Shown here piece after piece: positions 39,830 to 50,506 of a stretch of DNA of 64,000 bases. Numbering within the stretch: the stretch's first letter is position 1; each line of letters opens with the position of its first letter. The stretch comes from Asterias rubens (lineage: Eukaryota > Echinodermata > Asteroidea > Forcipulatida > Asteriidae). Location of the stretch: assembly GCF_902459465.1 (NCBI RefSeq), contig NC_047083.1, positions 6,997,526-7,061,525 on the forward strand. The letters run 5' to 3'. Position numbers and translations under genes: made by a program. The notes beneath the pieces are model-generated. The model did no database searches, was not told the origin of the DNA, and worked only from the letters and a program-made list of their open reading frames with translations.

Positions 39830-40195
39830 AGGCAGTGGACACTATTAGTAATTGTCAAAGACTAGCCTTCACAGTTTGTGTATCTCAACATATGCATAAC
39901 ACAACAAACCTGTGAAAATTTGAGCTCAATCGGTCATCGAACTTGCGAGATAATGAAAGAAAAAAAAACACTCTTGTCACATGGAGTTGTGTGCGTTTAT
40001 ATGGTTGATTTCAAAACCTCAAGTTCTAAATCTGAGGTCTCGAAATCAAATTCGTGGAAAATTACTTCTTTCTCGAAAACTATGGCACTTCAGAGGGAGC
40101 CGTTTCTCACAAAGTTTCATACCATTAACCTCTCCCCATTACTCGTCACCGAGAAAGATTTTATGCTAATATTTATTTTGAGTTATTACCAATAG
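39830..40195. mobile_element. PiggyBac-type MITE, right end missing
   Basis: Follows TTAA at 39826-39829 and begins AGGCAGTGGACACTATT. It matches the family to ACCAATAG and then stops about 16 bp short of the expected end, so it is terminally deleted. Confidence 0.7.
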
Positions 40196-40568
40196 ATACA
40201 AAATATACACGTCTATGATAAGTTATTTTATTTGTATGGAACTAAAAACGAAATAATAATTTTGTATAGGGCCTGTAGAATAGTTTGAGTCTGCTTTCAT
40301 TACCAAACCTTCATTCGCCCGTTTCTATATGTAATTTCATTCAACTTGTATTGTGTGTATTAATCACCGCCCCTTTCTTATCCATTGTTATCTACGCCAA
40401 TCACAGCCTTTTGTTATTATTAATGAGAGTCTGCATCACAATGAGAAGTCAATCGAAGACACCACACACGCAGTCAAGTTTACAGAAGTCAGCAAGACCA
40501 TTTTATGTACAGATGCAGCTACGAATCCTTTGATAGGTTTTGATGCCTGAGTCACTGGTGCGGTCACC

Positions 40569-40629
40569 ATGCTATCCTGCTCGGGTGTCTGTGGGCTGAC
40601 AAAGGTTGCACTTATCGTCATTGTTATTG
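40569..40629 (+). CDS. Predicted secreted cysteine-rich protein, exon 1 (signal peptide)
   Basis: ATG in a CACC context opens MLSCSGVCGLTKVALIVIVI, a hydrophobic signal-peptide-like start, followed at once by a consensus donor (GTGAGT at 40630). The exon is 61 nt and ends in phase 1. It joins the exon at 48160, which begins with two bases completing a valine codon, so the hydrophobic stretch continues VTLDLVDS before the first mature cysteine. A CCAAT box lies upstream near 40396. The 7.5-kb intron holds a transposon and a Penelope fragment. I do not recognise the protein family. Evidence is splice-site and phase agreement only. A tetraspanin-like first exon would look similar, but the downstream exons are not tetraspanin. 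Confidence 0.5.
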
Positions 40630-41904
40630 GTGAGTATTATTTTGTTTAACTAAACTGGAAAAACAATAAGCTACATAATAATTAGCTACATGGAAACATG
40701 CAGACTGATCTGCTCACCAACCAAACAACAAATCATCATCATTAACTGTTATCTCTATCTAGAACCGACAAACGTCGAAGCCTGGTGGCCAGAATCCTGA
40801 CGAGTTCACTTTGGAATAAAAATGATGTCAAATTATTGATGCTTTCGTTGTTTTTGTGTCAATTGTTTTTGGTTGACGTGATAAGTGTCCAAGGTGACTT
40901 GTAGTAAATTACAACCAACTTGCATTGAATCTATCGCGACATTATTTTTTACTTTGTATTTTGCAAACTAGTTTTGCGTAAACCTAAATGCATTTTATAG
41001 TAATTTGTGCGATGTTTTGAAATAATTGTTATTTAATTGACTTGAAAAATTCATGAGCAACAATAAGGCTTTCTCGAAGTTAATGTTGTTTAGTTGTTGT
41101 TGATGTTGATGTTGATGTTAGGCCTAGTTGTTGTTTTTGTCATTGTTGTTGTTGTCCTTTAAACTACAATCTTACGTCACCACTCATCGCAAATTAATAT
41201 TATGCTTTTTGTGATATCAGAGTTCTGTCTCAAAGATTGAAACAAAATACTATTCTATCTTTTAAAATACCATCTGTTGCATGACTTTCAGTTGATTATA
41301 AAATAACAACGACCGACTGGCAAAAAATAAATAGTCAAACAGGATACCATTAATGTTATCCTTTAGCGAGTCTAGGCCTAAGGGTTTCCAGGGAAACCAA
41401 AAAAACATCGGAGACACGACCCCAACATGAAACGTGTTATTATCAAGGAGACTTTAAAGGGACTTTGAAAATTAATAAAAAGAAGATTAGTTCATTGCCA
41501 TTTCGAGGGTTGCGTGAATACACACTTTTACAATCACCCATAGGCCTATATAGCACGGTCATCGATACAAGCCTGTGGTCCAGATGACCCTCCGCTCAAT
41601 ATCTAGTATTTTCTTCATAAGCCATTGTTTATGACTTAAAAAAAAGTAAACAAAACAAAAACCAAAAAATAAAAAAAATGTGCTTTTATTATACATGTAC
41701 AAACATTTTCGCAACCAATCACGATTTAGACACTGAATCGCAACTAATTTTCATAAAATTATCAATAATATAAAATGTTTGTCGTCTCTAAAAACACAAC
41801 AGTCAATATTGCAATTAAGCCAAGTTCTTTGTTGCTGGTGCTATAGCAACGGCAGCATTAAATTTGAATAGAACAGCTAATATAAATCCCTTTTGTGGTG
41901 TAGT
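40630..41904. other. Intronic or intergenic AT-rich DNA
   Basis: No gene, RNA or structured repeat recognised apart from GTT/GAT simple repeats near 41095-41150. It would be the start of intron 1 of the predicted secreted-protein gene. Confidence 0.45.
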
Positions 41905-42645
41905 CAGGTGGCTTAGCGTAAAATATCAAGGTTACAGTTACATGGCGGACAAAAGCACCATTTTTGGCACAGGGCTTCCTAAGGGTCTATTAATCAATAT
42001 TAGCCGAGGAGCCCTCCGGAATTTGTAATTGTTTTTATGTAAATCACCAAATTTCAAAATGGCCGCCTACATAACAAAATATCACTTTTTTATTTTTATT
42101 TTTATTTTTTATATATAGTTCAGATAGTTCAGATAGTTACAGTGATGAATTTATAAAAACAACTTTAAACTAGGTTAAACAGCTACCTAAGCGGAATGTT
42201 TTCAAAATAAATTGTATTTTTACTTGTTTATAATGCACTTGTTCACCATTTTAATGTAATTTTGATATGTGTACACTTCTGAACTTTTCGTAATTATGGA
42301 GGTAAAAATCAGGCCCCTACCTAAAGGTTTTTTGAAAAACTAAAAACACTTCTGCCGTTGAGAGCGGGCGTCAAAGGACATTGCCACTGACGTCATTTGT
42401 GGGAGTTTGCTTTGTTATACATCCACGCTGCAACAAAGCTGCTTTATCTACTTATGACGTTTTGAGAGTGATTACGTAACAGGGCTTTTCGCCAATATCG
42501 CTGAAAAGCTCTGGACAACGGCATACAAAATGAATGTTTTTTTACACAATTGAAACCTATTTATAATCATATGACTCGAAAACATTTTAAGTGGAATTCA
42601 GCAAAGTTCACGACTTGACATTTTCGTTCAAGCAGGTCTTTAAGT

Positions 42646-43304
42646 TATACTTTATATACAGAATAAATACAACATATAAGTTCTTAGGCAGAAGTGAAGT
42701 GGAGGGTAATGAGAATATATATATATATATATATATATATAATGAATAGGGTAGATGGCCTTAGCTTTCGATCCAATCCGGACCTTTTTCAGAGGCATAA
42801 AACAAGTCCAACAAATACATATCCATTTATAGAAAAAGAGAGGGGGAAAGGGATTAAGGAAAGGATCCAGAAAGAAGCGGGAAAATAACAGCCAATCAAA
42901 GTTTCTATTTCAGAAACAATATTGGTGGCTATGAATCAATAGGAGTGGAGTGGCGAGGACAAAGGATGTTTCGAATGAAAGGAAGGGTTACTGGACCATA
43001 AAAGTGGTAAATGTATTGTTCGACAACAATGCAGGGAGACATGAAAGGGTAGGATTAGAGAGCAAGTTGCATCATGATGCAACTAACAATGGTCAATTAA
43101 TAAGAATAGCAAGATCAAAGGTATGATGATTTTAAAAATAGGTATGAGGGACCTGTGGAAAAAAAGGGGGGGGGTTACTTGCATCAGATAGTTACAGTGA
43201 TGAATTTATAAAAACAACTTTAAACTAGGTTAATTTATACTTTATGTACAGAATAAATACAACATATAAGTTCTTAGGCAGAAGTGAAGTGGAGGGTAAT
43301 GAGA
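42646..43304. repeat. Direct repeats around the Penelope-like fragment
   Basis: AATACAACATATAAGTTCTT with its surroundings (about 70 bp) occurs at 42646-42715 and again at 43236-43304. A second direct repeat (GATGAATTTATAAAAACAAC) is at about 42140 and 43199. Penelope elements often carry partial tandem copies (pseudo-LTRs), which would explain this. A (TA)n run at 42716-42741 marks one border. Confidence 0.6.
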
Positions 43305-43306
43305 AG

Positions 43307-43870
43307 TTATTTAACGCCAGTATTTATGTTAAGTCCAAAGGGTTTGACTGTCTTGAGTTGGTGAATCCAGTGTGATTCTCTATTGTTGCGGTGTGTGTCA
43401 TCACCATTGCAAGCTTCAATCACCAGAAGTTCAACATCAATGACACTATGATTGGGGCTGTTGAAGTGGATAGAGACTGGGTACGGTTTCTTAGTCTTTA
43501 TGGAAGAGACATGATTCGCAAAGCGAAGACTAAGTTTGGTCTTAGTCTCTCCCACATATTGTAGCCCACATCTCTTACATGATATGACATAGACTACTTT
43601 AGACATGCTGCATTCAGAGTCGGTCTTGATGTTGTATGAAGAGCCAGTGGTATGACTCTTCACCTTTTGCATTTGGAACGGAGAAAATATCATCAATAAA
43701 TCTCCACCAAACTAGTGGTCGGTTGGGGGCGGAGGACAAGAGTCTGTCCTCCAACTGAGACATGAATAGGTTAGCATATGAGGGTGCCATTTTGGTACCC
43801 ATGGCGAAGTATAGGGCATTGTTAAGTCTAATAAAAAACATACGGTGTACACAGTTTTTCCACCTTTCTG
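43307..43870 (-). pseudogene. Penelope-like retroelement fragment (RT plus GIY-YIG)
   Basis: On the minus strand, 43841-43614 reads [18 protein letters not shown] and WWRFIDDIF, the palm motifs of a Penelope-type reverse transcriptase, including the catalytic Asp pair. In another frame, 43696-43307 reads SKVVYVISCKRCGLQYVGET and ends PFGLNINTGVK, a GIY-YIG (Uri) endonuclease with its CxxC knuckle. The roughly 200 residues expected between the palm and the endonuclease are missing, and the two parts are out of frame. Upstream, the fingers domain is also cut ([11 protein letters not shown]). Further downstream, 42745-42790 inverted carries the GATCGAAAGCT-type tail typical of these elements. 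It is dead and internally deleted. Confidence 0.75.
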
Positions 43871-44585
43871 GAAAGGAAAATCACACTCTTTCCCGACAGC
43901 TGCTACGCCTATAATGAACCAGCCATAACTTTAAAGACGGTGCCAGATTGTATAACTGTTACGTTTCCAGTCGATGGGTGCTCAGATGGGTAGAGCATTC
44001 AAAACACAAAAAACTCTCCTATTCTTTGAGAAGTCCCCTCCTGCTATGATCAAGCATGCAATGGATGTTGTTGAGAAACAAACTGTAAAATTTCATAGTC
44101 CATGACAACTCCAGTCTGAGTCATTACTTTGACCAACCTGTGTTCACTCTGGTAAAGTCTGTACAGTAGAAATGACCAGATTCTCACTGTGAGAGTAAGC
44201 ATGTGCTACATGTAGGTGGTCTGCTAACAGAAAGGCAATCTGAAATAATATTGGGGATGTCTCTGCTCGAAGTTACTGGCCGGACCGGACGACATTTTTC
44301 TAAGAGGTAGCATTATCTGGTGTGGCTGACTTGTATCTGTAGGCATCCCACACACTAACTCGATAGGCAAGCCCACAAGATCACTCTCTTGTCTCTGCAC
44401 ATCTCCATGAGTGAGGGTTTCATGCTTAATGAGGGCCCTAAAGATAAAGAGTCTGCCACAGCTTGAAGAAACATTAATATGCAGAGGAGAAGTCCCACTT
44501 TCATGTACTTGGACCTGATCATGAGACAAAAACCTCATTCTCGTCTTCATCGGGGCTCACAGAGAGAATACTCCCTTCTTTCTGT

Positions 44586-45038
44586 ATGTTGATTGTCTTG
44601 CGGGAACTCACACTGCTGTTCTTTGCCTTGAACCATGTAAACTACTCACGTAGGATGCCTGCTGTCCGCATCAGAGATGAACTCCTTGCCTTATCAATGA
44701 TAAGTTTGAGAAGTTTTTCACTTGGTCCTTTCCAAGACCACTCACAATTAATTCTCTGTGATCCCTATGATAAAGCTCATGAGCAGAAGGACAAGATTGT
44801 GAAAGATTCAGGTGAAGCGTTTAGGCTCACAGAACACCTGTTGTTTTTATTGGTGATGGATGCTCTCAGGACCAGATACTGGTTGCTGAAGCAACTTCAA
44901 GAAGAATCCTTTCTCGAAAATGTTAGAGATATCCTGTTAGAGATATCTCCCAGCTACAGATGGTCAGTCTCTCAAATGCCATCAGATGAATGGGCAATCC
45001 TCATTGGATTATTTTTCAGGTTGCATGTGCATAGATGA
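44586..45038 (+). pseudogene. Transposon-associated protein remnant (AHEQ motif)
   Basis: 150 open codons include ALNHVNYSRRMPAVRIRDEL, SLGPFQDHSQLILCDPYDKA and HEQKDKIVKDSGEAFRLTEH. The pattern HxNYxR...AHEQxxxxVKxxG...LT recalls a domain I know from large uncharacterised, probably transposon-encoded proteins of invertebrates; I cannot name the family. No start context, introns or N-terminal part are evident, and it lies between transposon arms. It is probably a decayed element gene. An exon of a domesticated gene is the alternative. Confidence 0.4.
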
Positions 45039-45759
45039 ATCAATGGTAGCCGAATTGTGCACATTGTGGGCTCGGATACAGACAGAGAAAGATAACTTTG
45101 TCAAGATTGTATATACATGATGTGCGCAACCACTAATGTTCATGATCGGGGGATGAGCGAACTCCCGCTCCACCACAAAACCAGAAGAAAACAATAAATA
45201 AACAAAATAATACATTGTTACAACTATAATAGTTGGTAATTTGGCGCTTTACAAACAGTTGTTGTTATTATTATTACTATTTTTAACAAATATATAATAT
45301 ATTATTATAATCTGTGTATGGTGAGTATTATGATTATGTGAAACTAAAAACTGATAGGCCAGAAACCCCCTTTCTTCAGAATGTTTGGATCCGCCCCTCT
45401 AAGAGGGTGAAATTTGATCGGGTTGAATTGGGGGAGGGGGGGGGGGTGATTGAAAGTTGTGTATCTGCGATATTTAAAAAGCGGTAAAAAATGTTTTAGT
45501 ACTGCTATATTGTCCAACTACCTGTATAAGTCACTTATTTAGCAACCACTCTGAGGTTTTTATGACTCCCAGGACTCAAGAAAATTATAATTTGTCATAT
45601 TTGGCGGCCATTTTGAATTTTTTTTATTTACGTAAAAAATAACAAAAATTCCGGAGGGCTCCTCGGCTAATATATATTATTTAATAGACCCTTAGGAAGC
45701 CCTGTGCCAAAAATGGTGCTTTTGTCCGCCGTGTAACGGTAATTTCCCTAAGCCACCTG

Positions 45760-48159
45760 AATATTGGAGCAGAAAGCTACAGGTAGCCGTAAAGAAGCAA
45801 CTTTGGTATCACAGTGCGCGTCGGTGATGAGTTCTTTTCTAATTATGTTGTCACGAATTTGTAATTTTGTTCTTTATCTCTTGATTTTTGCTACCAATAT
45901 CATACCATACTTACAACAGAGAGATTTAAAAACAAACACCAGTATAAAACTACATTAACATGGCCGAAGCACAACGTTTTGTTTACCTTTTTTCATACAT
46001 AGGCCTACTCCAATTATAATCTTTCAACACTTTACTTTTGCATACAAACTATAAATAATTTCATGTTTGAATGTTTGCATGTGGTTTACCTTCCTGACGC
46101 ATTCAGCGCCAATAGTTTTATCAAAAAGCACGAAATGGTACTCTCTCATTTCATTTATATTATCATTTGCCGCTTTTCCACACAAGAATAAAAAGACTGC
46201 CCTCGTGTTGTTTCGGCCTATGTTGAGAAAATTCATTACAAATGTTGTTAAGCCGAAAATGAGGGTTATGTAATTTTGAAGACAACTAAACACTTTTGCA
46301 ACAATGAGTACATCGCCAGTGTCACAGAAAAATGCATATGCTTGGAGGTTTATGAATATTCATTCCTTTCCTTCAGAGATATTGCCTAAATTTATTCAAG
46401 TTCTGTTTTAACTTTGTGTAAATATTCATGAAGGGCTTGGTGCCAGGACCCAATTGGCCAATGTTGTTTGGGGTCAATATTAATTATTCAGTATGCACAT
46501 TTTTAACCCAGAGGGTATACCCCAACATAAGGAGCAGTGAACCTCAAGTTTAACCTTTCAGCTTACTTGCATAATCTTGGGGGTAAGTGTATCATAACAA
46601 AGGATCAGGGTGTCGGCTCATAGATTGTAGATAGAAGTGTGTGTGAAGTATATGAGAAAGGATAGTGGGAAGAATTCAGTTGAGTCTCAAGTGGTGAAGA
46701 GTACATGCCATTTTGTTCTGTTGCTCTGCTGTTCTGCTGCTATTTGTACAGATATAGGTACAAGCTGCTCCTTAAAACCCATAATATTAAGTGAACATTT
46801 TCTGCGAGCCAGATTATATTTTGCAGCCAGATTAAATTTATGCCAGCTGAGTGCGGAGGGTTTGATTTATCCACCCAATATTTAACTTTGGCAAAAAGGG
46901 AGACAGGTTGGACGACCCGATCAACAACCGTAAGTTAAATCCTTGTTATTATCATTTTCATGGAAGAACCAAGTGTATAGTTGTGTTGGATTTAAGTGAA
47001 AACCTAAGTAAGAAAGTTCTATAGTTGTGTTTGATTTAAAAGAAAACCTAAGCAAGGTATTGATAAGTTTGAAGTGCCGTTGAGCTAATTTGCGCTGAGG
47101 TGTCTAGGGACACGGGGAAAGTAACCCATCAAATATTAAGATTGACGATCTTTAATGTGGTGTATATTGGAGTATAAATTCAAACTGAAGTTATTTATGA
47201 AGGATTGTGTATTATTATCAAATGGCCGAAATTATGGCAAAGTGTGTTTCATATGGATTTTCAGATAGCCTTTACGGGAGTGTGAAGGGCGGGCGCAAGA
47301 AGACGCACCCAAGTGTAACTTTCAGTTGTGTTATTATGAACATCCCACCCCTGCATGGAGTGGAAGTGAGACGACGTGAGTCAGATTTGTACGGCGAGGG
47401 GGAACGTACGCCCACCATCGTGAGAGAGGATTCGCTGGATGGGCAAGTTTCGAGTACATGTATACAGCAAAGAGTGAACGGTGAACAATAGTAATAATTC
47501 CCCTCGGCCAAGTAATTTATTGCGAGTAAAGTGGGCGTCCCAAGGTGTGGGGACAGACGACAAAAGGAAGTCAACGAGGAGACATTTTAGTTTTGGGAAG
47601 TGACAAACGAGATATTTTGAAGAACGGTGGTGGGGGATATTCATCCTCAGTTGGGAATTTATTTAACGCACTAAAGTTTGTATTGAGAATACTACTGTGG
47701 AAACAAGGTGCTCTTTTTTTCTTTAATTGTAGAGCCTAAGTGGGGCTTAAGATAATCGTGGGGTTTACTCGAGCTCGAGGGAGATTTGGGGGTTGTAGTT
47801 AGTAAATACGCAAGTGTGTATAGATTGATTGGTGCGGGAGTTGATTTGTTTTATAATAAAGTATAGTACCAATGCAAGAAATTGTCTTTCACGTATTATT
47901 TATTGTAGTTGGAATTCGGGAGGCGGATCGGTTACCCTTTGTTCTGACAGCCAGGTTCTGAGCGGGCAGTTTTACAAATCCAACTAAAAGTTATCGAGTT
48001 TTAAAATCCGAATATTCAGAGAAACGCAGTGTTTCTTTTCACTTTTACCCCAGCATATTGTCAGCTGCCTCGACTGTTTTAAGCCAAATGGATTTTATCT
48101 CTGCATTTTTTCCAATTAAACGATTTTGTGTTTATGGTTTGTTTTATTTGACTTTATAG
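45760..48159. other. Unassigned AT-rich stretch, possible solo LTR
   Basis: No gene I can support. A near-duplicate GTTGTG(G/T)TTTGATTT...AAAACCTAAG lies at about 46980-47055. Positions 47850-47892 (ATAATAAAGTATAGTACCAA then TTGTCTTTCACG) look like a polyadenylation signal and R region of an LTR, but no LTR partner or primer site was found. The 94-codon open frame at 47207-47491 has no recognisable domain. Confidence 0.35.
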
Positions 48160-48327
48160 TAACATTGGATCTGGTAGATTCTAAGATGAGATCGTGTTAC
48201 TTTGGTCCCATTATGGATGTAGATCATAATGATACGCACATCATGGAAAGACAACAATGGTTTAGGTCTGTTTTGGAAAAGATTAAGACTGGATGCCCTG
48301 GGAGAGTTAAGGCTACATCGCCAATTG
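48160..48327 (+). CDS. Predicted secreted cysteine-rich protein, exon 2
   Basis: Preceded by a strong acceptor (TTTTATTTGACTTTATAG) and followed by GTAAGG at 48328. The 168-nt exon is symmetric phase 1-1, the usual arrangement for extracellular modules. It reads TLDLVDSKMRSCYFGPIMDV, then DHNDTHIMERQQWFRSVLEK and IKTGCPGRVKATSPI, with two cysteines. It joins exon 3 through a split GAC (Asp) codon. An open frame continues past the donor into a MITE, which is why a single-exon reading is misleading. No known domain recognised. Confidence 0.5.
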
Positions 48328-48402
48328 GTAAGGAAGCTCACTTTATTTGTCTGGATTTATGTCTTTATAAAAAAGGCATCTTTATATGGCCCTTTATCTT
48401 AA

Positions 48403-48771
48403 AGGAACACGTTGCCTTGGTATTTGAAAATCATTTGTAACCGTTTGTTATAAAATGCATATGGGTACAAAGATGTTGTAAAAGTAGAATATAATGATCC
48501 ACACAAACATGCCGCGAAATTGCACGGTTTTCCTTTTAACTCGTCGACTAACACACGGTCAGCCATTTATGGGAGTCAATAATTTGACTCCCATAATGGC
48601 CGGCCGTGTTAGTTCGCACAGTAAAAGGAAAACCACGCAATTTCGAGGCAAATTTGTGTGGATCATTGTATTCTACTTTTAAAACATCTTTACAACCATA
48701 TGCATTTTATAAAACACGGTTACAAACACTTTTTATAGGACAACTCGTCTGATCCAAGGCAACGTGTTCCT
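48403..48771. mobile_element. PiggyBac-type MITE, AGGAACACGTTGCCTTGG family
   Basis: A 369-bp near-complete palindrome with ends AGGAACACGTTGCCTTGG and the inverse, flanked by TTAA at 48399-48402 and 48772-48775. The centre is GGGAGTCAATAATTTGACTCCC. It lies inside intron 2 of the predicted secreted-protein gene, between donor 48328 and acceptor 48920. Confidence 0.85.
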
Positions 48772-48920
48772 TTAAGCGAGCTGCTCCATCCGTTTCGGTG
48801 ACCTGCCATGTTTCTTTATTCTTTTTCTTTTGCTTGTTGCCACCCTTTTGGCAGCATCTTGATATATCGGCTGCTAAGATATACTTTGACTACAACTCTG
48901 ACTTTCTGTTATTATTCCAG

Positions 48921-49216
48921 ACTTCTCTTGCGCTAAATGGGATTCCTTCACTGCTGGTGAGTTCGCTGACATGGCTACAACTCCAAACATCATAGGAGAA
49001 CAAGGAAGAAAATGTAGGATCTCTGCCGGTAGTAGTAGTACATCTTGTAAATGGTATGTCAAATATCAGATAGACAGTATCGATGATAATGAGTGGAAAG
49101 GTCTAACGTATGGCGCTCAACCTGGTGGTTCTGGGTGCTGTAAAGGGTGTGATACAGCTCTTGAAGCAGGGTCGTGGCTGAAAGAGCATCATAAAACCAT
49201 ATGCTGTGATCAATAG
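48921..49216 (+). CDS. Predicted secreted cysteine-rich protein, exon 3 (C-terminus)
   Basis: Follows the acceptor CTGTTATTATTCCAG and runs to a TAG at 49214. It reads FSCAKWDSFTAGEFADMATT, NIIGEQGRKCRISAG, SCKWYVKYQIDSIDDNEWKG, GAQPGGSGCCKGCD and a last CC at ICCDQ. With exons 1 and 2 the coding length is 525 nt (174 residues), giving a mature protein with ten cysteines, two of the pairs adjacent. This is typical of a small disulphide-bonded extracellular protein. I do not recognise the family. The in-frame ATG at 48971 would also start a shorter ORF, but the upstream frame is open to the acceptor and fits the preceding exon. Confidence 0.5.
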
Positions 49217-49383
49217 GCCTAACTGAGGAATAATCATGTCAAGACACCACCTGTAGTTGGAAAAACTGGTCTTTACTTTTTAAATGCAAGCCATTGGTGG
49301 AGGGAATTTTTCCAAGGATTATCATAATCAAAGTTGGTACTTTGGCCATGTATAATTAAATCAACAAGTTATCTGCCTGCATT

Positions 49384-50234
49384 ATAGATTTGAAACAATG
49401 GATGACTCAAAATAAGCTCAAGCTGAATAACACCAAGACTGAATTTCTTATAGCAGCCTCCACTCACACACTTCGCACATTACCTCCGATTGCCCTGGAC
49501 CTTGGTGAGGCCGAGATAACACCTTCACAGTCCGTTCGGAATCTTGGAGTTTTCTTCGACGCGAGCATGTTTATGTCTAGCCACATTATTAACCTCAGTC
49601 GTAGTGTTCACTTTCAACTTCGCAATATCTCACGTATCCGCAGATTTCTCGACTTCGAATCCTGTCATCAAGTCATACGTGCGCTAGTCTTGTCGCGTCT
49701 TGATTACGGTAACTATCTTCTGTACGGTTTACTGAACAAAATCTAGATAAACTCCAACGACTGCAAAACCGTGCCGCTCGCTTTCTGTTTTCCGTCGATA
49801 GGCGTGTATCGGCTTCGCCTCTTCTTTCCCAACTACACTGGCTTCCTGTCCGGCAAAGTATCATCTTTAAGATTGCTCGTCACATCGTCAAATGTCTTCA
49901 CAACGCAGCTCCCCAATACCTCAATCATTTCATCTGTCTATACGTACCTGGTCGTCCTGGTTTACGTTCCTGTTATGATGAAACATGGCTGTCAGTGTCT
50001 AGGTCCAGAAACTCCTTTTCCGACAAAGCCTTCTCAATCTCTGGTCCTAAGCTCTGGAACAATTTACCCCGGCACCTCCGAACACTTGACACGGTTTCGA
50101 CTTTTAAAAAATATATAAAAACTCACCTGTTTCCAGTATGACCATTATTTATCTTTATCTGCTTTGCTTGCTAGCGCCATGATCTAGATGGAATGGCGCT
50201 ATATAAATCCCGCTATTATTATTATTATTATTAA
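49384..50234 (+). mobile_element. 5'-truncated non-LTR retrotransposon (CR1/L2-like)
   Basis: Reads DLKQWMTQNKLKLNNTKTEF, NLGVFFDASMFMSSHI and LVLSRLDYGNYLLYGLLNK, the C-terminal polymerase of CR1/L2-type elements. A one-base shift near 49742 follows, after which LDKLQRLQNRAARFLFSVDR and FSISGPKLWNNLPRHLRTLD continue to a TGA at 50139. The 3' end GGAATGGCGCTATATAAAT followed by (ATT)n at 50212-50234 is typical of these elements. The catalytic FADD motif and everything upstream are missing, so it is inactive. Confidence 0.8.
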
Positions 50235-50309
50235 TATCTTTAAAGTATCTAACTAGTAAATAAAACCATTTCCGAGTGAGGCGGACTTTTCACTTTTACA
50301 TTTAAAATT

Positions 50310-50379
50310 TGTTTCCGCCCGGGTTCGAACCGGGGGACCTTGCGCGTGTAAAGCGCAAGTGATAACTCAACACGAAAAC
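50310..50379 (-). tRNA. tRNA-Val (anticodon TAC), shortened D arm
   Basis: On the minus strand the acceptor halves GTTTTCG and CGGAAAC pair fully (one T-G). The anticodon stem TGCGC/GCGCA closes loop TTTACAC with anticodon TAC, and the T arm is CCCGG-GTTCGAA-type with a perfect stem. Discriminator base A. It is 70 nt including the discriminator, about three shorter than usual, and the missing bases fall in the D arm (TTGAGTTATCA), which no longer forms a standard D loop. It could be a functional variant or a recent pseudogene or SINE head. Confidence 0.65.
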
Positions 50380-50480
50380 TTTACTCTTCATCTTGTGTTT
50401 TCAAGTTTTGTGTTATGGATTGGTCCAACAAAGTAAATATTATACTATCGAATAACAAAAACACAGAAACAAAATTGTTC

Positions 50481-50506
50481 GAACCGGTGACCCGTTGTTG
50501 TGCGTG
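50481..50506 (-). pseudogene. tRNA-Val-like relic
   Basis: The minus strand shows GCGCCTTACACGC (Val anticodon arm) and CCGGTTCGAAC (T arm) with mismatched stems; it is interrupted on its 5' side by the inverted-repeat element at 50507. It may derive from the neighbouring tRNA or a tRNA-derived SINE. Confidence 0.35.

Larger units (their letters stand above)
41905..45759. mobile_element. 3.9-kb element with long terminal inverted repeats
   Basis: The left arm (41905 to about 42085, starting CAGGTGGCTTAG) is matched in inverse orientation by about 45595-45759 (ending CTAAGCCACCTG). The arms share CACAGGGCTTCCTAAGGGTC and GCCGAGGAGCCCTCCGGAAT and are about 165-180 bp. No clear target duplication is seen (TAGT and AATA flank). 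The interior contains a Penelope-like fragment (42740-43870) and a coding remnant at 44586-45038 that may be native to the element. A DNA transposon is the best reading; the superfamily is unassigned. Confidence 0.6.

Noticed and set aside
44224-44550. 108-codon minus-strand open frame
   Set aside because: Lies inside the transposon on the strand opposite the AHEQ remnant, with no motif; likely a shadow.
47207-47491. 94-codon open frame with a KKTHPSVTF stretch
   Set aside because: No recognisable domain, no splice-site or neighbour support; possibly within an LTR-like sequence.
48126-48440. Single 104-codon gene
   Set aside because: The frame runs through a consensus donor into a TTAA MITE; the coding part is better explained as exon 2 (48160-48327).
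49771-50118. 115-codon frame after the non-LTR fragment
   Set aside because: Out of frame; the true reading in another frame continues the CR1/L2-like polymerase.
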